Source: Rhodocollybia butyracea (Eukaryota; Basidiomycota; Agaricomycetes; Agaricales; Omphalotaceae). Taken from it: a DNA stretch of 32,840 nucleotides. The position numbers and the translations under genes were made by a program. Location of the stretch: NCBI GenBank assembly GCA_015501585.1, contig JADNRY010000652.1:1-32840 (forward strand). The letters are read 5' to 3'. Each line of letters opens with the position of its first letter. The first letter of the stretch is position 1. This document shows positions 10,680-19,111 of this stretch, in pieces. A model generated the notes under the pieces. That model had not been told where the DNA came from. It did no database searches and worked only from the letters and a program-made list of their open reading frames with translations.

Positions 10680-11430
10680 ACCAGTGATTATTTATTTTAT
10701 AATGATGAAGTGACTGTGGTGCCTCTGCAGAATTGATGGCACTGACGGCATCACTTAATAGTTTATGATATCTGCGATGTGCGTTTTGGCCTCAGGGATG
10801 AAATATACAGATTTTTGTTGGAAGGCACAGTCCTTTGCATAAAGGATGACACCTTCACGATTTTTTCGCGTGTTTGGTTATTGATTGATGTTCATCAGCA
10901 GTTTCACAGCCCCATGGAGGCATGCATCAGCAAAAGTGCACGCACATCCCACTGCCTCATGAGCTGCCAGGCTGCCTGTATGGCCCGATATGGGCATATG
11001 AGAGGAGGACCTCACGAAGCTCACGATGCATACATATTACTTACAAAGGCAAAGGGTGTGGGTTCATTACGGGGCTCACAATGAATTTGGGTATCACGAG
11101 CTCATATGAGGGCACACCTGAGAAGACACAAAAAATCAAAAGCTCATAAGGCTGTAAAAGTCTATATTGCTTCGCATAATCCGAGTGGGGAGCCTGCGAG
11201 CTTGTGCAAGGCTAAACGAGCCCAAAAAAGGGTACTATAAAAAAACCTTACCAGCTTATGCGAGGGCACACAAGACCATTAGAAAAATTTATATATATTA
11301 TACAACGGCGCTAGTTCGAACCAATAGCCTACGGGGACAGTCAGGGCCTGTGTTGATCACAGCCAGGGAGCTTGTGTTCTGGAATCATATCTTGTGAAAA
11401 ACATATGGAATGAATAAAACAGCAACAACA
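10680..11430. other. Unassigned region with weak internal repetition
   Basis: Open frames of 70-100 codons overlap here in two frames but have no recognised domain. The phrase GAGGGCACAC occurs twice (about 11106 and 11263), and several TCATATGAG/TTATGCGAG-like segments suggest a degenerate repeat or an old mobile element. Nothing firmer can be said. Confidence 0.3.
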
Positions 11431-11433
11431 CTA

Positions 11434-11740
11434 CTAATACTCAGCAAAACCTTCGAGATTCTCATCATTCCTACCCTCTTCCAGTCCCAAGTCATCTCCC
11501 TCACTTTCACTTGCCTCGTCCAGCTTCTCCCTCTCACCCTCGCTCATCAGGTCCAAGTCAGGTCCAAGTCAACCCAGACTACAGCATCCACCAATACATC
11601 GACATTGTTCCTGGCAGATATTGTGTTATTCTGCTGCTGCTCAAACACACGAGTTGCTTCTAGAGTTGATTTATGGCCAACTCCACAGAGATATTGCTTG
11701 GAACCAGGACATTTTCTCAGATGCCGCTGAAGGCCCCCAT
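11434..11740 (-). pseudogene. Remnant with zinc-finger-like and acidic segments, unknown
   Basis: On the minus strand, a frame with RRNGGLQRHLRKCPGSK (about 11730-11680) resembles the second half of a C2H2-type finger. It is followed by a Gln/Asn-containing stretch and ends at a TGA that overlaps the ATG of a 37-residue acidic frame (11547-11434, with LDEASESEGDDLGLEEG). The overlap suggests one original frame with a single-base shift. Similar half-finger starts occur in some fungal DNA-transposon proteins, but I cannot assign it. Confidence 0.25.
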
Positions 11741-12014
11741 TGCGACGTTCATACTGACCACTTCAAGCGTATACATTTTGAAAAGGATAGGATAATAAAA
11801 AACTAAACAGATCAATAAGAGAAAGCAGACGCGATCGCCGATAACAGGATCCGTTAAGTCACATGCTAATGATGTAGCACGTAGATTCTGCCGCGCCTAA
11901 CTTCAACTTTCTTCCTTATCATACTAATGCATCTAGTAAACACAAAACGCTCGACATCTTCGCCTGGACCTCCTCGGCCATCCAAACGCTCCATCCAAAC
12001 GCTCCAAGCATGAA

Positions 12015-12019
12015 GAGTC
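12015..12019. repeat. Left target-site duplication GAGTC
   Basis: Five bases GAGTC directly before the first LTR, repeated at 14349-14353 directly after the second. A 5-bp duplication is normal for Ty1/copia integrases. Confidence 0.9.
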
Positions 12020-12401
12020 TGTTGTTGTAAAGGGGGAAAATTCAGATACAAGCTACGCTCATCCTCCAAATGTGGGGACAAAAGCACACCAGAGGGTAGA
12101 GATGGGTAAAGCCCTGGGTCAACAACCCGATGGAGTCTCATTCCATAAAACTAGGTACTTATATACTATACAATTGTATACTACACTATATAAGGGAATT
12201 GACTTGCTATAAGTCCAGGCAAGTCATTATGAGTCATTTAGAATCATTGCACAGTCATGCACAGTCAATGACTCAATGCACAGTAACTATGTACTACAAA
12301 TGAGTCAATGCAATATTGACACACTATGACTCCAGTCCATATGAGTCAGTCCAGGTTTGTACACGGAGGCACTTGCAAATATTCCAATCCAAATTCCTAC
12401 A
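12020..12401 (-). repeat. 3' LTR (382 bp)
   Basis: Same sequence as 13967-14348 as far as I can read it. On the minus strand it begins TGTAGGAATTTGG and ends in CAACAACA. It is preceded by the purine-rich TTGAGGGGGTG. Confidence 0.92.
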
Positions 12402-12412
12402 CACCCCCTCAA
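12402..12412 (-). other. Polypurine tract of the LTR element
   Basis: On the minus strand TTGAGGGGGTG abuts the 3' LTR, as expected for the primer of plus-strand DNA synthesis in LTR elements. Confidence 0.7.
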
Positions 12413-12509
12413 GTGTCAAAGTGTACAACAATAAAAATTAATAGACACACAAAAGAATATCAGGTATGTTTTAACACCCCTGATTCATAAGTTGGTAAGA
12501 ATAAAAATT

Positions 12510-13307
12510 CTACCATGCAAAGTCAATATCATCGGCATAGTGAGCTTTGCTTTCCTTCTCAAGGTCGGGACATTCAGATTTGTAATGGCCCTTCTTCTGA
12601 CAATAAAAACAAGTAACCTGAGATTTGGGACGTCTCCTGCCAGTAAATGCAGCAGATGCACCCTCCAATACAGGGTTTCCGACATCAGATTGTGGGAGAG
12701 AATCCTGCCTAGTCTCCTCATTCAACAATCTAGTAATAACATGCTCATACGTGAGCATTCCGGGTGAGGTTGAATCAAAGTTGATAATGACAGCACTATA
12801 TTCTGGGGGTAATCCCATTGTCAGTGCCAAAATCCTATCCTGGTCATTCACATGTATTCCAGATTCCTCCATAATAAATGCCAAAGTCTGGATATGACCA
12901 ATCCAACTTTGCATGCTTCTTGTTCCTTTCTTCTCTGTAAGGAATTTACGGCGCAATGCCAAACTTGTTGCAAATCCACGGGCACGGTGGACATTCCTGA
13001 GATTATTCCAGATCTCCATAGGGTCACGGTCTCGCATATGTGACAATTGGCTGGGATCAACACGCATAATCATCATTGCCCTAGCTTCGGCCATTGCTGC
13101 AGAATCTCTAGCTCTCTTTGTAGATCCATATTCTGCCATGATTTCCGTTTCTGTCTTATCAGATCCATCTGATTTCTTTGGGTCAATGGTAATGCTAACT
13201 GCATTCCAAAGTTTCCTTTCAATAAGAGCAGCTTCCATCTGAATCTGCCATGTTTCGTAGTTGGTGTCATTCAATAGTGTAAAACGTAGCGGTGTAGTAG
13301 AAGCCAT
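12510..13307 (-). CDS. gag: Ty1/copia-type Gag protein
   Basis: An intact 265-codon frame. The N-terminal part (LRFTLLNDTNYETWQIQME, residues 7-25) is the usual start of copia Gag (L-x-G-x-N-Y-x-x-W). The central part matches the UBN2/gag-polypeptide region (VDPSQLSHMRDRDPMEIWN, then FATSLALRRKFLTEKK). Near the C-terminus is one CCHC zinc knuckle, CFYCQKKGHYKSEC (residues 233-246), which binds nucleic acid during packaging. The frame stops soon after the knuckle with no continuation into protease or pol. It is free of stops and the LTRs are alike, so it is probably expressible. Its likely role is to form virus-like particles around its own RNA, using pol proteins from another element. Confidence 0.93.
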   Translation of the reverse strand: MASTTPLRFTLLNDTNYETWQIQMEAALIERKLWNAVSITIDPKKSDGSDKTETEIMAEYGSTKRARDSAAMAEARAMMIMRVDPSQLSHMRDRDPMEIWNNLRNVHRARGFATSLALRRKFLTEKKGTRSMQSWIGHIQTLAFIMEESGIHVNDQDRILALTMGLPPEYSAVIINFDSTSPGMLTYEHVITRLLNEETRQDSLPQSDVGNPVLEGASAAFTGRRRPKSQVTCFYCQKKGHYKSECPDLEKESKAHYADDIDFAW

Positions 13308-13498
13308 GATTACAATTCAATATGGGTTCCAAATTTCAGGGTTCAGCTGGGGTGCAGAACACAACAAGTGCTACTTATACGTTGCGGGTTTGCGGTCACA
13401 AGATCAAATTTCGGTTCCGGGAATTCCAATTTCCCACGGCAATAGTCAAAGTGAGTTGCGGTTTCGGTGAGTCAATGTGAGTCACAATTTCGGTACAG

Positions 13499-13933
13499 TG
13501 CACTACCTGTGCAGTTGCGGGTTACGGTTACGGTCCAGCTACTATTGCACTACCTGTGCAATCTGGATGGGTTTTGAGTTACGTCTGTTGCACTACCTGT
13601 GCAATCCGGGGGTTTCGGTTTCGGTTACCTCTGTTGCACTACCTGTGCAATCCTTACGGTAATATTACCTCTGTTGTACTACCTGTACAATCCTTACGGT
13701 AATATGGTTACGTGTGTTGCACACTCTCTGTGCAATCCGGGGTTACGGTTATGCTGTTGCACACTTTCTGTGCAATCCGGGGTTACGGTGTGGTTGTACT
13801 ACCTGTACAATCTCCACTTCAGTTACGGGTGCAGTGGTTGTACTACCTGTACAATATCCACTTCAGTTACAGCTTTAATTGTGCTACCTGCACAGTCAAA
13901 GGTTCCAGGTCCAGTCAATGTACACACTGTACA
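13499..13933 (-). repeat. Array of 11 short hairpins with covarying stems in the gag leader
   Basis: Eleven inverted repeats stand at 13499-13513, 13544-13562, 13588-13604, 13634-13650, 13674-13690, 13717-13735, 13757-13775, 13794-13810, 13838-13854, 13880-13894 and 13919-13933. Eight share the loop TACCT (plus strand; AGGTA in the transcript). Stems come in matched variants: TTGCAC/GTGCAA, TTGTAC/GTACAA, TTGCACA/TGTGCAA and TGTGC/GCACA, so changes on one arm are compensated on the other. Spacers (27-45 bp) carry TTACGG/TTTCGG repeats and a GGTAATATTACC palindrome. The array fills most of the leader between 5' LTR and gag, where packaging or dimerisation signals sit in retroelements. A role in RNA packaging, dimerisation or translation is inference. 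Confidence 0.85.
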
Positions 13934-13966
13934 AAGGCTGCAAGTTACAAGGGTGGTATCGGGTTG

Positions 13967-14348
13967 TGTTGTTGTAAAGGGGGAAAATTCAGATACAAGC
14001 TACGCTCATCCTCCAAATGTGGGGACAAAAGCACACCAGAGGGTAGAGATGGGTAAAGCCCTGGGTCAACAACCCGATGGAGTCTCATTCCATAAAACTA
14101 GGTACTTATATACTATACAATTGTATACTACACTATATAAGGGAATTGACTTGCTATAAGTCCAGGCAAGTCATTATGAGTCATTTAGAATCATTGCACA
14201 GTCATGCACAGTCAATGACTCAATGCACAGTAACTATGTACTACAAATGAGTCAATGCAATATTGACACACTATGACTCCAGTCCATATGAGTCAGTCCA
14301 GGTTTGTACACGGAGGCACTTGCAAATATTCCAATCCAAATTCCTACA
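13967..14348 (-). repeat. 5' LTR (382 bp)
   Basis: In the direction of gag this is the upstream LTR and should hold the promoter. It contains a TATATA-type box (minus CTTATATAGTG, plus about 14131-14141), a 14-bp palindrome TATACAATTGTATA (14114-14127) and the cluster of TGA(C/G)TCA-like sites. I could not identify a standard primer-binding site next to it. Confidence 0.92.
14176..14296. promoter_or_regulatory. Cluster of Gcn4/AP-1-like sites in the LTR
   Basis: Five matches to ATGA(C/G)TCA-type sites occur within 121 bp: ATGAGTCAT (14176-14184, a perfect palindrome), ATGACTCAA (14215-14223), ATGAGTCAA (14247-14255), ATGACTCC (14273-14280, partial) and ATGAGTCAG (14288-14296). The other LTR carries the same set 1947 bp to the left (12229-12349). 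Such sites bind bZIP factors like Gcn4/CPC1. On the gag strand they lie upstream of the TATA-like box, as expected of an enhancer. Confidence 0.6.
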
Positions 14349-14353
14349 GAGTC
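14349..14353. repeat. Right target-site duplication GAGTC
   Basis: Second copy of GAGTC, directly after the LTR element. It pairs with 12015-12019. Confidence 0.9.
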
Positions 14354-14601
14354 AACATCTAAACATTCCAAAGATGAAGAAGAGCCGTCCTCCAAGGCTC
14401 CGAATCTTCCAACAGCGAGACATCCGACTCTGAGAGCAGTGATGACGAGAAGTCAAAGATACTAGACATGACAGCGACAAAGAGAACCGCAAGCCTGAAG
14501 GGAAGACGAAACCTCAAAAGAGCAACAATACTCCAAAAGCAAAGGCTGTAGTAAAATCAAAAAAGTCCACAAAGTCTAGTGGGAAGAAAGCTGAAAAATA
14601 G

Positions 14602-15620
14602 GTTGTTTATATTCCGTGCGCTTTTACTCACTTTTACTCGATGTATATCTTATATTCCATCTCACAGGAAGCATCGCAAGGATGTGTTCAAGAAAGCCGG
14701 CCGTTGGTTCCCTTGCGATATAGATCTTTTCGTTGAAATGAAACTGTTGTTCTTAAGTCTCTGCAAGGTACTGTTTATATATTTATGATAATGGCTATGT
14801 ACTACATTGAGAAATCCTCAAGTTCCAGAAGAGACAAGGATTGGAGTCAACAAGACAAGGTACAAAGCCAAGGCGAGTGAGGAGGTCCAAGATTACTGTA
14901 CAGATAACGTACACTGAGACATAACTAAGTCCAATAGAGTATAAGTCATCCGAGGGCAGTATGACAGGGCAATACTCTACATAGGCCCTACTATCCATAA
15001 TAAGTAAGTTAAGATAAAACCGAGATAGATAGATAGAAAGCCAAGAAACGGCCAATATAACATGGTTTGAAATCCATATGGTATTCAGACCCCGCTCCCG
15101 GGAACCTCCCGGGAAATGCATAACATCAGTGAACCGGCGCCGGCATCAGCGACACCGGCGACCGCGGGAAAAACCCGTTTCTCACGCTGGGCCTATCTTA
15201 TCTTCCAATACACTTATCTTGGACATTTTTTGTGAGCCGAATTTTACCTGGCACGCCGCACAAGATATTTCTCTGTTTTTTTTTTTTTTTTGAAATCTGG
15301 ATGTACCACATTTCTTCTAGAGTCTACTGTGAGACGGTTTCATGTGTGTCCATCTGAGGACTGTAATGGCATAAACGATCTGTCCCGTATGCTCCGCGGA
15401 GACCTGTTCCAGGTCGCATTTATTTCAATCACTGACTGTTTCTCAGACTTTTTTGAACTGATTTTCGTGAACATGACATGGGACATGATCAGATTCGGGG
15501 TGTCAACCTGATAAAGGCTATGGGCTATCCAGCCTATAAAGTGAGCAGCCCTGTAAATCACACTCGCTCTTTGAAGTTCCTGAACTTTTCTCTGAAAGTT
15601 CGTTGGTCCCAGAATTACTT
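14602..15620. other. Unassigned region with GC palindromes and a T16 run
   Basis: A protein-like segment with HRKDVFKKAGRWFPCDIDLF (about 14670-14730) sits between a CTCACAG acceptor-like and an AAGGTACTG donor-like sequence and could be a lone exon. Near 15090-15170 are CCCGGGAACCTCCCGGGAA and CCGGCGCCGG palindromes. A run of 16 T is at 15276-15291. No complete gene was seen. Confidence 0.35.
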
Positions 15621-16937
15621 ATGCTCTTCAATGAATCTGGCATTCTCGCTGGATTTGGCAGACAGCTGGGAGATAACCTTATCGGTGGCATTGTGACGTG
15701 TGTACTGTTTGGTCTGTTGTTGCTTTCTCTGCCATATTTCGTGAGGAATATTTACGAATATGTAGCCGGTTACCTGCATGTGTCCGCTATTGCGCTGTAT
15801 CTCATCTGGTAAGTTGACTATGCTACACTGGCATCTCTTCAATCATTTTACCAAGCACTGGTGGTACAGTCAAAAGGGTTTACACAAACCTCCGATCCTA
15901 ATTATGTTCATTATCCAAATCAGTCTCATTCTCAGTTCTATCTGGCAAGCCGTCATTGTGAATGGGGAGTTTCTGGATCAAGTCTTCCACATTCTGGTGG
16001 ATTTCAAGGCGGATACCAATGAGGACTTGGGGGATCGAATGAGCGCCTGGGAGAGTCATGACCAAGTATGGGTTAGCATGTGGGGATGGCCAGGGAGTAT
16101 CAATGTTTGTGATTTCATATACTAGTTTCGCTGTGGAAACTGAAGTGGTTTTTTCGCGCCAACTCAAACAATGCAGCTTCTAATTGGTGACATCATTGTA
16201 GTTTAGAGAGCTTGGACATTGTGGGAGCATCATACCGCCGTTCAGTGGATATTAATAATCTTGGGAATATGCAATGGAGGTGCGTGCAACAAGTTTCTCT
16301 TGCCACGGGGCAATTCTAAAATCTACATTTAGTCGTAAACCTTGTGGACAGCTTGTACATTACTGAAGTTCCCGCTCCATCTGACAATACTCTGCGCCTG
16401 TTCAGTTGGAATTTTTTTCTCGTATTTTCGTTAGCGGTGAACATTCTAGCTACCTTGTTCATAGTGTTCAAAATCTGGTAAGTATGGTGTCTTGACTCTT
16501 GGAGGCTTAAAATCAATAAGTACGATGTTGACTCATTGCAAAAGGATACATTCAAAAGCTACAAGAGACTCGGGCGTCGATGAGCATATTAGGCGTTCAC
16601 CATATATGAGTGTGCTCGTATTTCTGGTGGAGTCGGGGACGACATTTTGCCTCTTACAGGTAAGGTCCTTGATATAGAGCAAATAACTAACAGGACACAT
16701 CCTGACCCCAGGCCGGATATTGTGCATTAAGCATCCACTCCTCATTCTCGGCATTACATACAGTGACTTCCCCAGACACGGCATCTAACATTATTGCTAA
16801 TATGTTTATTATGGTGTTGGTAAGCAAATAGGTGCTCTTAAATAAAGCTTTAGTACTGAGTCGTCGTTATATAGAGTTTTTATCCCCCATTAGTGACAAT
16901 AGTATCTCATTTGATCATGTATCGTCCCCAAAACTAA
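15621..16937 (+). pseudogene. Multi-pass membrane protein, copy 2 (7 exons, in-frame TAG)
   Basis: Deduced exons are 15621-15808, 15870-16104, 16177-16279, 16333-16477, 16545-16659, 16712-16819 and 16875-16937, about 318 codons. It is the closest paralog of 5573-6866, with the same N-terminal MLF-ES-ILA pattern and identical lengths for exons 1, 2, 3 and 5. The conserved GD-IIVV-W-RAW motif of exon 3 is broken: the Trp codon is TAG (16204-16206), while copy 1 has TGG. Everything after the stop stays in frame, including LVFLVESGTTFC and FYPPLVTIVSHL. Differences from copy 1 often fall at third codon positions, so both copies were once selected as proteins. The stop removes about half the protein, unless it is edited, read through or an error. 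Confidence 0.78.
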
Positions 16938-17624
16938 TACGTAACTCTCAACTGCTGGCCCGGGCTTTGGATGTACTTTCAGCCCGCGGTTCCGCAGATC
17001 GAACCATCCGACTCAGGTTCTCGACTCAGGTTTTATACACCGGGGGAGATTCACTTGCCGAGGTGCGAGGAAGGACACAACTGATGCTACAGGTCTAGTT
17101 TCGGTACATGGCGAAGGAATTCCCACGCCTCATTGCACACCCGTCACCTGTGGATCACACGTTTTGTTTCACCTTATGTCTTGTTCTTAAAGTATCAAGC
17201 CGTAGCCTCCACTTTTTAGCTGAGGTGCTGGGCTGATAGCAGAGCCTCGCATACTCATTATTCCTTTCAGTCGTTGACACTAGAGTCATGTTTACCTCGG
17301 AGCGTGAGTTCTTTATATCTATGCACTGGATACTGTAGTCTGTCGGACAGATATACCTAGTTCGACTCGATCGATGGTAACTACTTTTCCTGTCGTTTAG
17401 GTACACTCGTGTTTACCTCTGAGGGTACTTACTTGTTCGACTCCCCGTCGTCCCCCCAGCCCTGTGTAAAAAAAACTGATCAACTTTGAATAACTTCCCC
17501 ATTATATCTTTCTGCTGTCTCTCACTATTTGAGTGAAAATCGGCAAAGCCTACGCAATTTGTAAAAGCAAAACTAACCGAAATCACCGAGTCGATGCCTT
17601 GACTTGTGGGGTATCCTCTAATTA
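16938..17624. other. Unassigned intergenic region
   Basis: Lies between convergent genes. Short frames only; no recognisable motif, repeat or RNA gene. Confidence 0.5.
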
Positions 17625-18713
17625 TCAATCTTCCCATTCACCCGCAAACTCCGTTCTATCCCTCAGCTTCTTCATCTCCGACGCCGATACGTGGTGTACG
17701 CAGACACTGTCGTAATCAACAGCCTTATTATGGTCTTCAAACCAACTGTGTTTGATCGCGTCGTGGAACCCATCGTGGTCGTCAACAATTGTAGTACCCG
17801 GAGCAAAATCCGCTACCCATTGCCCAACGAGGACATCGTCTGCGGGGTAGTGCACATGGTGTGGTAAAACTACCTCGGGGGAAGCAAGTCTGTCGACGAG
17901 ATGAGAGCTGATTAGGACACCATACCCGAGTGGATATAGGTACCACTCGTCGCCCCGATACTCTCCCAGCTCCCACGGGTCATCCTCTTTCTCAAAAGTG
18001 GTCTCGTTATCAAAAGGGTTTGGCTTGAAATGCAATTTATGAAAGCCCATTCTGCCGATAAAAATATCCTGAGTTTGAGGAGAGTCCAAGTCTGGTCGAC
18101 GGTAGGGCAACCTGCGCGCGAGGGCACCGAGACGAAAGAATGCGTCCGTATCTGCCATGAGGTAGTAGTCATATGTGGACCGATGTGCCTCTGAGGCCCA
18201 TTTTAACATTCTCCATCGCTTTTCACCGAGACGCAGCCCACTCTCTTTCAGGTCAAGCCGGATGATATCACCATAGTGCAAGTGCTCCTCCAGCACCCGT
18301 CTATCCTCGTCCCCCTCTCCAGAATACCCAACTAAAAATCTATGGTGTATGATGACTTCATTTTTCGGTACGCCTCGCAGGCTATTTTCTCGGAATGCTT
18401 GACGCCTGGCAAACTCTTTTGGTTGCGATATGATACCGATTCGCAACACTAGGGGTCTGGGTGGAGGAGCAAGGAGCCAGGCGGGTTTGTTAGCGGTGAA
18501 GTTGTAGTCGCTGGCTATAAGATAATCGCGGATGGGCCCATCATTATCCACAAGTGGAGGTTCATTATCCGTAAGTGGTAGTTCAGAGACCCGATCGACG
18601 GGTTCTAGAGCGCGTAATATGAACGGAGAACCGTAAAGATGGATGAGAACAGTGAGTAGAATTATGCTTGGAAGCACGATTAAGACTCGTCTTCGGAAAT
18701 TTGGATTGACCAT
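17625..18713 (-). CDS. GT31-like glycosyltransferase (galactosyltransferase family)
   Basis: An intact single-exon frame of 362 codons. Residues 10-27 form a hydrophobic signal anchor after a short basic N-terminus, the type II layout of Golgi glycosyltransferases. The catalytic region has RRQAFRENSLRG (residues 103-114, like the R-R-x-A-I-R-x-T-W motif), YGDIIRLDLKESG (147-159), the metal-binding DTD (188-190) within YYLMADTDAFFR, YPLGYGVLISSHLVDRLA (260-277) and YPADDVLVGQWV (289-300, matching the E/D-D-V-x-x-G motif). Sequons lie at 71-73 and 236-238. The family moves hexose, usually galactose in beta-1,3 linkage, from a UDP-sugar. The exact donor and acceptor here are unknown. It is the cleanest gene in the window, with no frame defects. 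Confidence 0.88.
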   Translation of the reverse strand: MVNPNFRRRVLIVLPSIILLTVLIHLYGSPFILRALEPVDRVSELPLTDNEPPLVDNDGPIRDYLIASDYNFTANKPAWLLAPPPRPLVLRIGIISQPKEFARRQAFRENSLRGVPKNEVIIHHRFLVGYSGEGDEDRRVLEEHLHYGDIIRLDLKESGLRLGEKRWRMLKWASEAHRSTYDYYLMADTDAFFRLGALARRLPYRRPDLDSPQTQDIFIGRMGFHKLHFKPNPFDNETTFEKEDDPWELGEYRGDEWYLYPLGYGVLISSHLVDRLASPEVVLPHHVHYPADDVLVGQWVADFAPGTTIVDDHDGFHDAIKHSWFEDHNKAVDYDSVCVHHVSASEMKKLRDRTEFAGEWED

Positions 18714-18774
18714 CTAAGGCGGAGAAGAAGATTGGTAAACCTATTTGAGCGCCATGCTTATAGGATGTTTTTAT

Positions 18775-19111
18775 TCACAGCTTTTTCAATCGCTGTGGTT
18801 CCACGATATAGAGTTCCAGTGAATTGGCAAATCTATCATCTCCCCTCTTTCTATAGACACAGTGCACACCTGTCTCCTCGGCACGAAGTGTTTTGAAAGA
18901 CTGGATCAAGACAGGATCAAGGTGGTAACCGCCAAGTGATATCTCAATAGTACTCAGCCTCCAAGGACCCGTACTCAATAATATAACGACTTCACAATGG
19001 CTGTTTGCCTCGTAGCTATTTGCGTCTACCAACCACTTGAATTGTAGCAAGATTCTTACCCATGAAAGCACCTCCGATGAGCTCGAGGATGACTGAGTCG
19101 GTCTCTTTGTA
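18775..19111 (-). CDS. Small gene or gene fragment, unknown function
   Basis: A minus-strand frame ending at 18775 reads DANSYEANSHCEVV, then LSTGPWRLSTIEISLGGYHL, and ends VEPQRLKKL. A second frame just upstream starts at an ATG near 19108 (MRQTLSARPMIVYKET, then VILELIGGAFMG) and meets GTAAGA. Joining them needs an intron of only about 34 nt, shorter than others here; without splicing the first frame ends at a nearby TAG. I recognise no family. Confidence 0.3.

Larger units (their letters stand above)
12020..14348 (-). mobile_element. Complete Ty1/copia-type LTR element with gag only
   Basis: The element is 2329 bp: two 382-bp LTRs (12020-12401 and 13967-14348) with TG...CA ends, 5-bp target duplications, one gag gene on the minus strand and a purine tract before the 3' LTR. 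I found no difference between the two LTRs by eye, so insertion was recent. Protease, integrase, reverse transcriptase and RNase H are absent: only about 108 bp separate the gag stop from the 3' LTR. It matches the plan of gag-only terminal-repeat retrotransposons (TR-GAG, known from plants) that are mobilised by the enzymes of full-length relatives. Between 5' LTR and gag lies a 660-bp leader with an array of hairpins. It interrupts a host gene. Confidence 0.92.
11811..14601 (+). pseudogene. Low-complexity nuclear-type gene split by an LTR element
   Basis: A host coding sequence lies on both sides of the LTR element. Left exons are 11811-11880 (with NKRKQTRSPITGS) and 11937-12019, joined by a 56-nt intron that has a textbook TACTAAT branch site and ATCTAG end. 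Reading from the left exon across a single GAGTC copy into 14354 keeps the frame (SKHEESTSKHSKDEEE). The right part continues with a Ser/Asp/Glu tract (SETSDSESSDDEKSK) and a Lys/Ser-rich tail (KPQKSNNTPKAKAVV), ending at TAG 14599-14601. Three frame changes (between tandem CCATCCAAACGCT repeats, near 14395 and near 14460) look like single missing bases. The composition suggests a disordered nuclear or nucleolar protein. The 5' start was not found. Confidence 0.5.

Noticed and set aside
11316..11334. GTTCGAAC as a tRNA T-loop
   Set aside because: Flanking bases do not form a T-stem on either strand and no acceptor or D-arm could be drawn.
11866..12141. 91-codon minus-strand ORF across the LTR edge
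   Set aside because: It runs across the boundary between host exon and LTR and overlaps a better-supported plus-strand exon, so it is a chance frame.
13499..13933. CRISPR-like array
   Set aside because: The repeated units are palindromic hairpins with variable spacing inside a eukaryotic LTR element leader; there are no unique spacers of constant length and no cas genes.
13940..13966. Standard tRNA-iMet primer-binding site beside the 5' LTR
   Set aside because: The minus-strand sequence after the LTR begins CAACCCGATACC, without a TGG start or a clear match to an initiator-tRNA end. An internal tRNA fragment primer cannot be excluded.
13599..14159. 186-codon plus-strand ORF over the hairpin array
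   Set aside because: Its translation merely repeats the array (CTTC, LPVQS-like words) and runs into the LTR on the antisense strand. It is treated as repeat-derived, not a gene.
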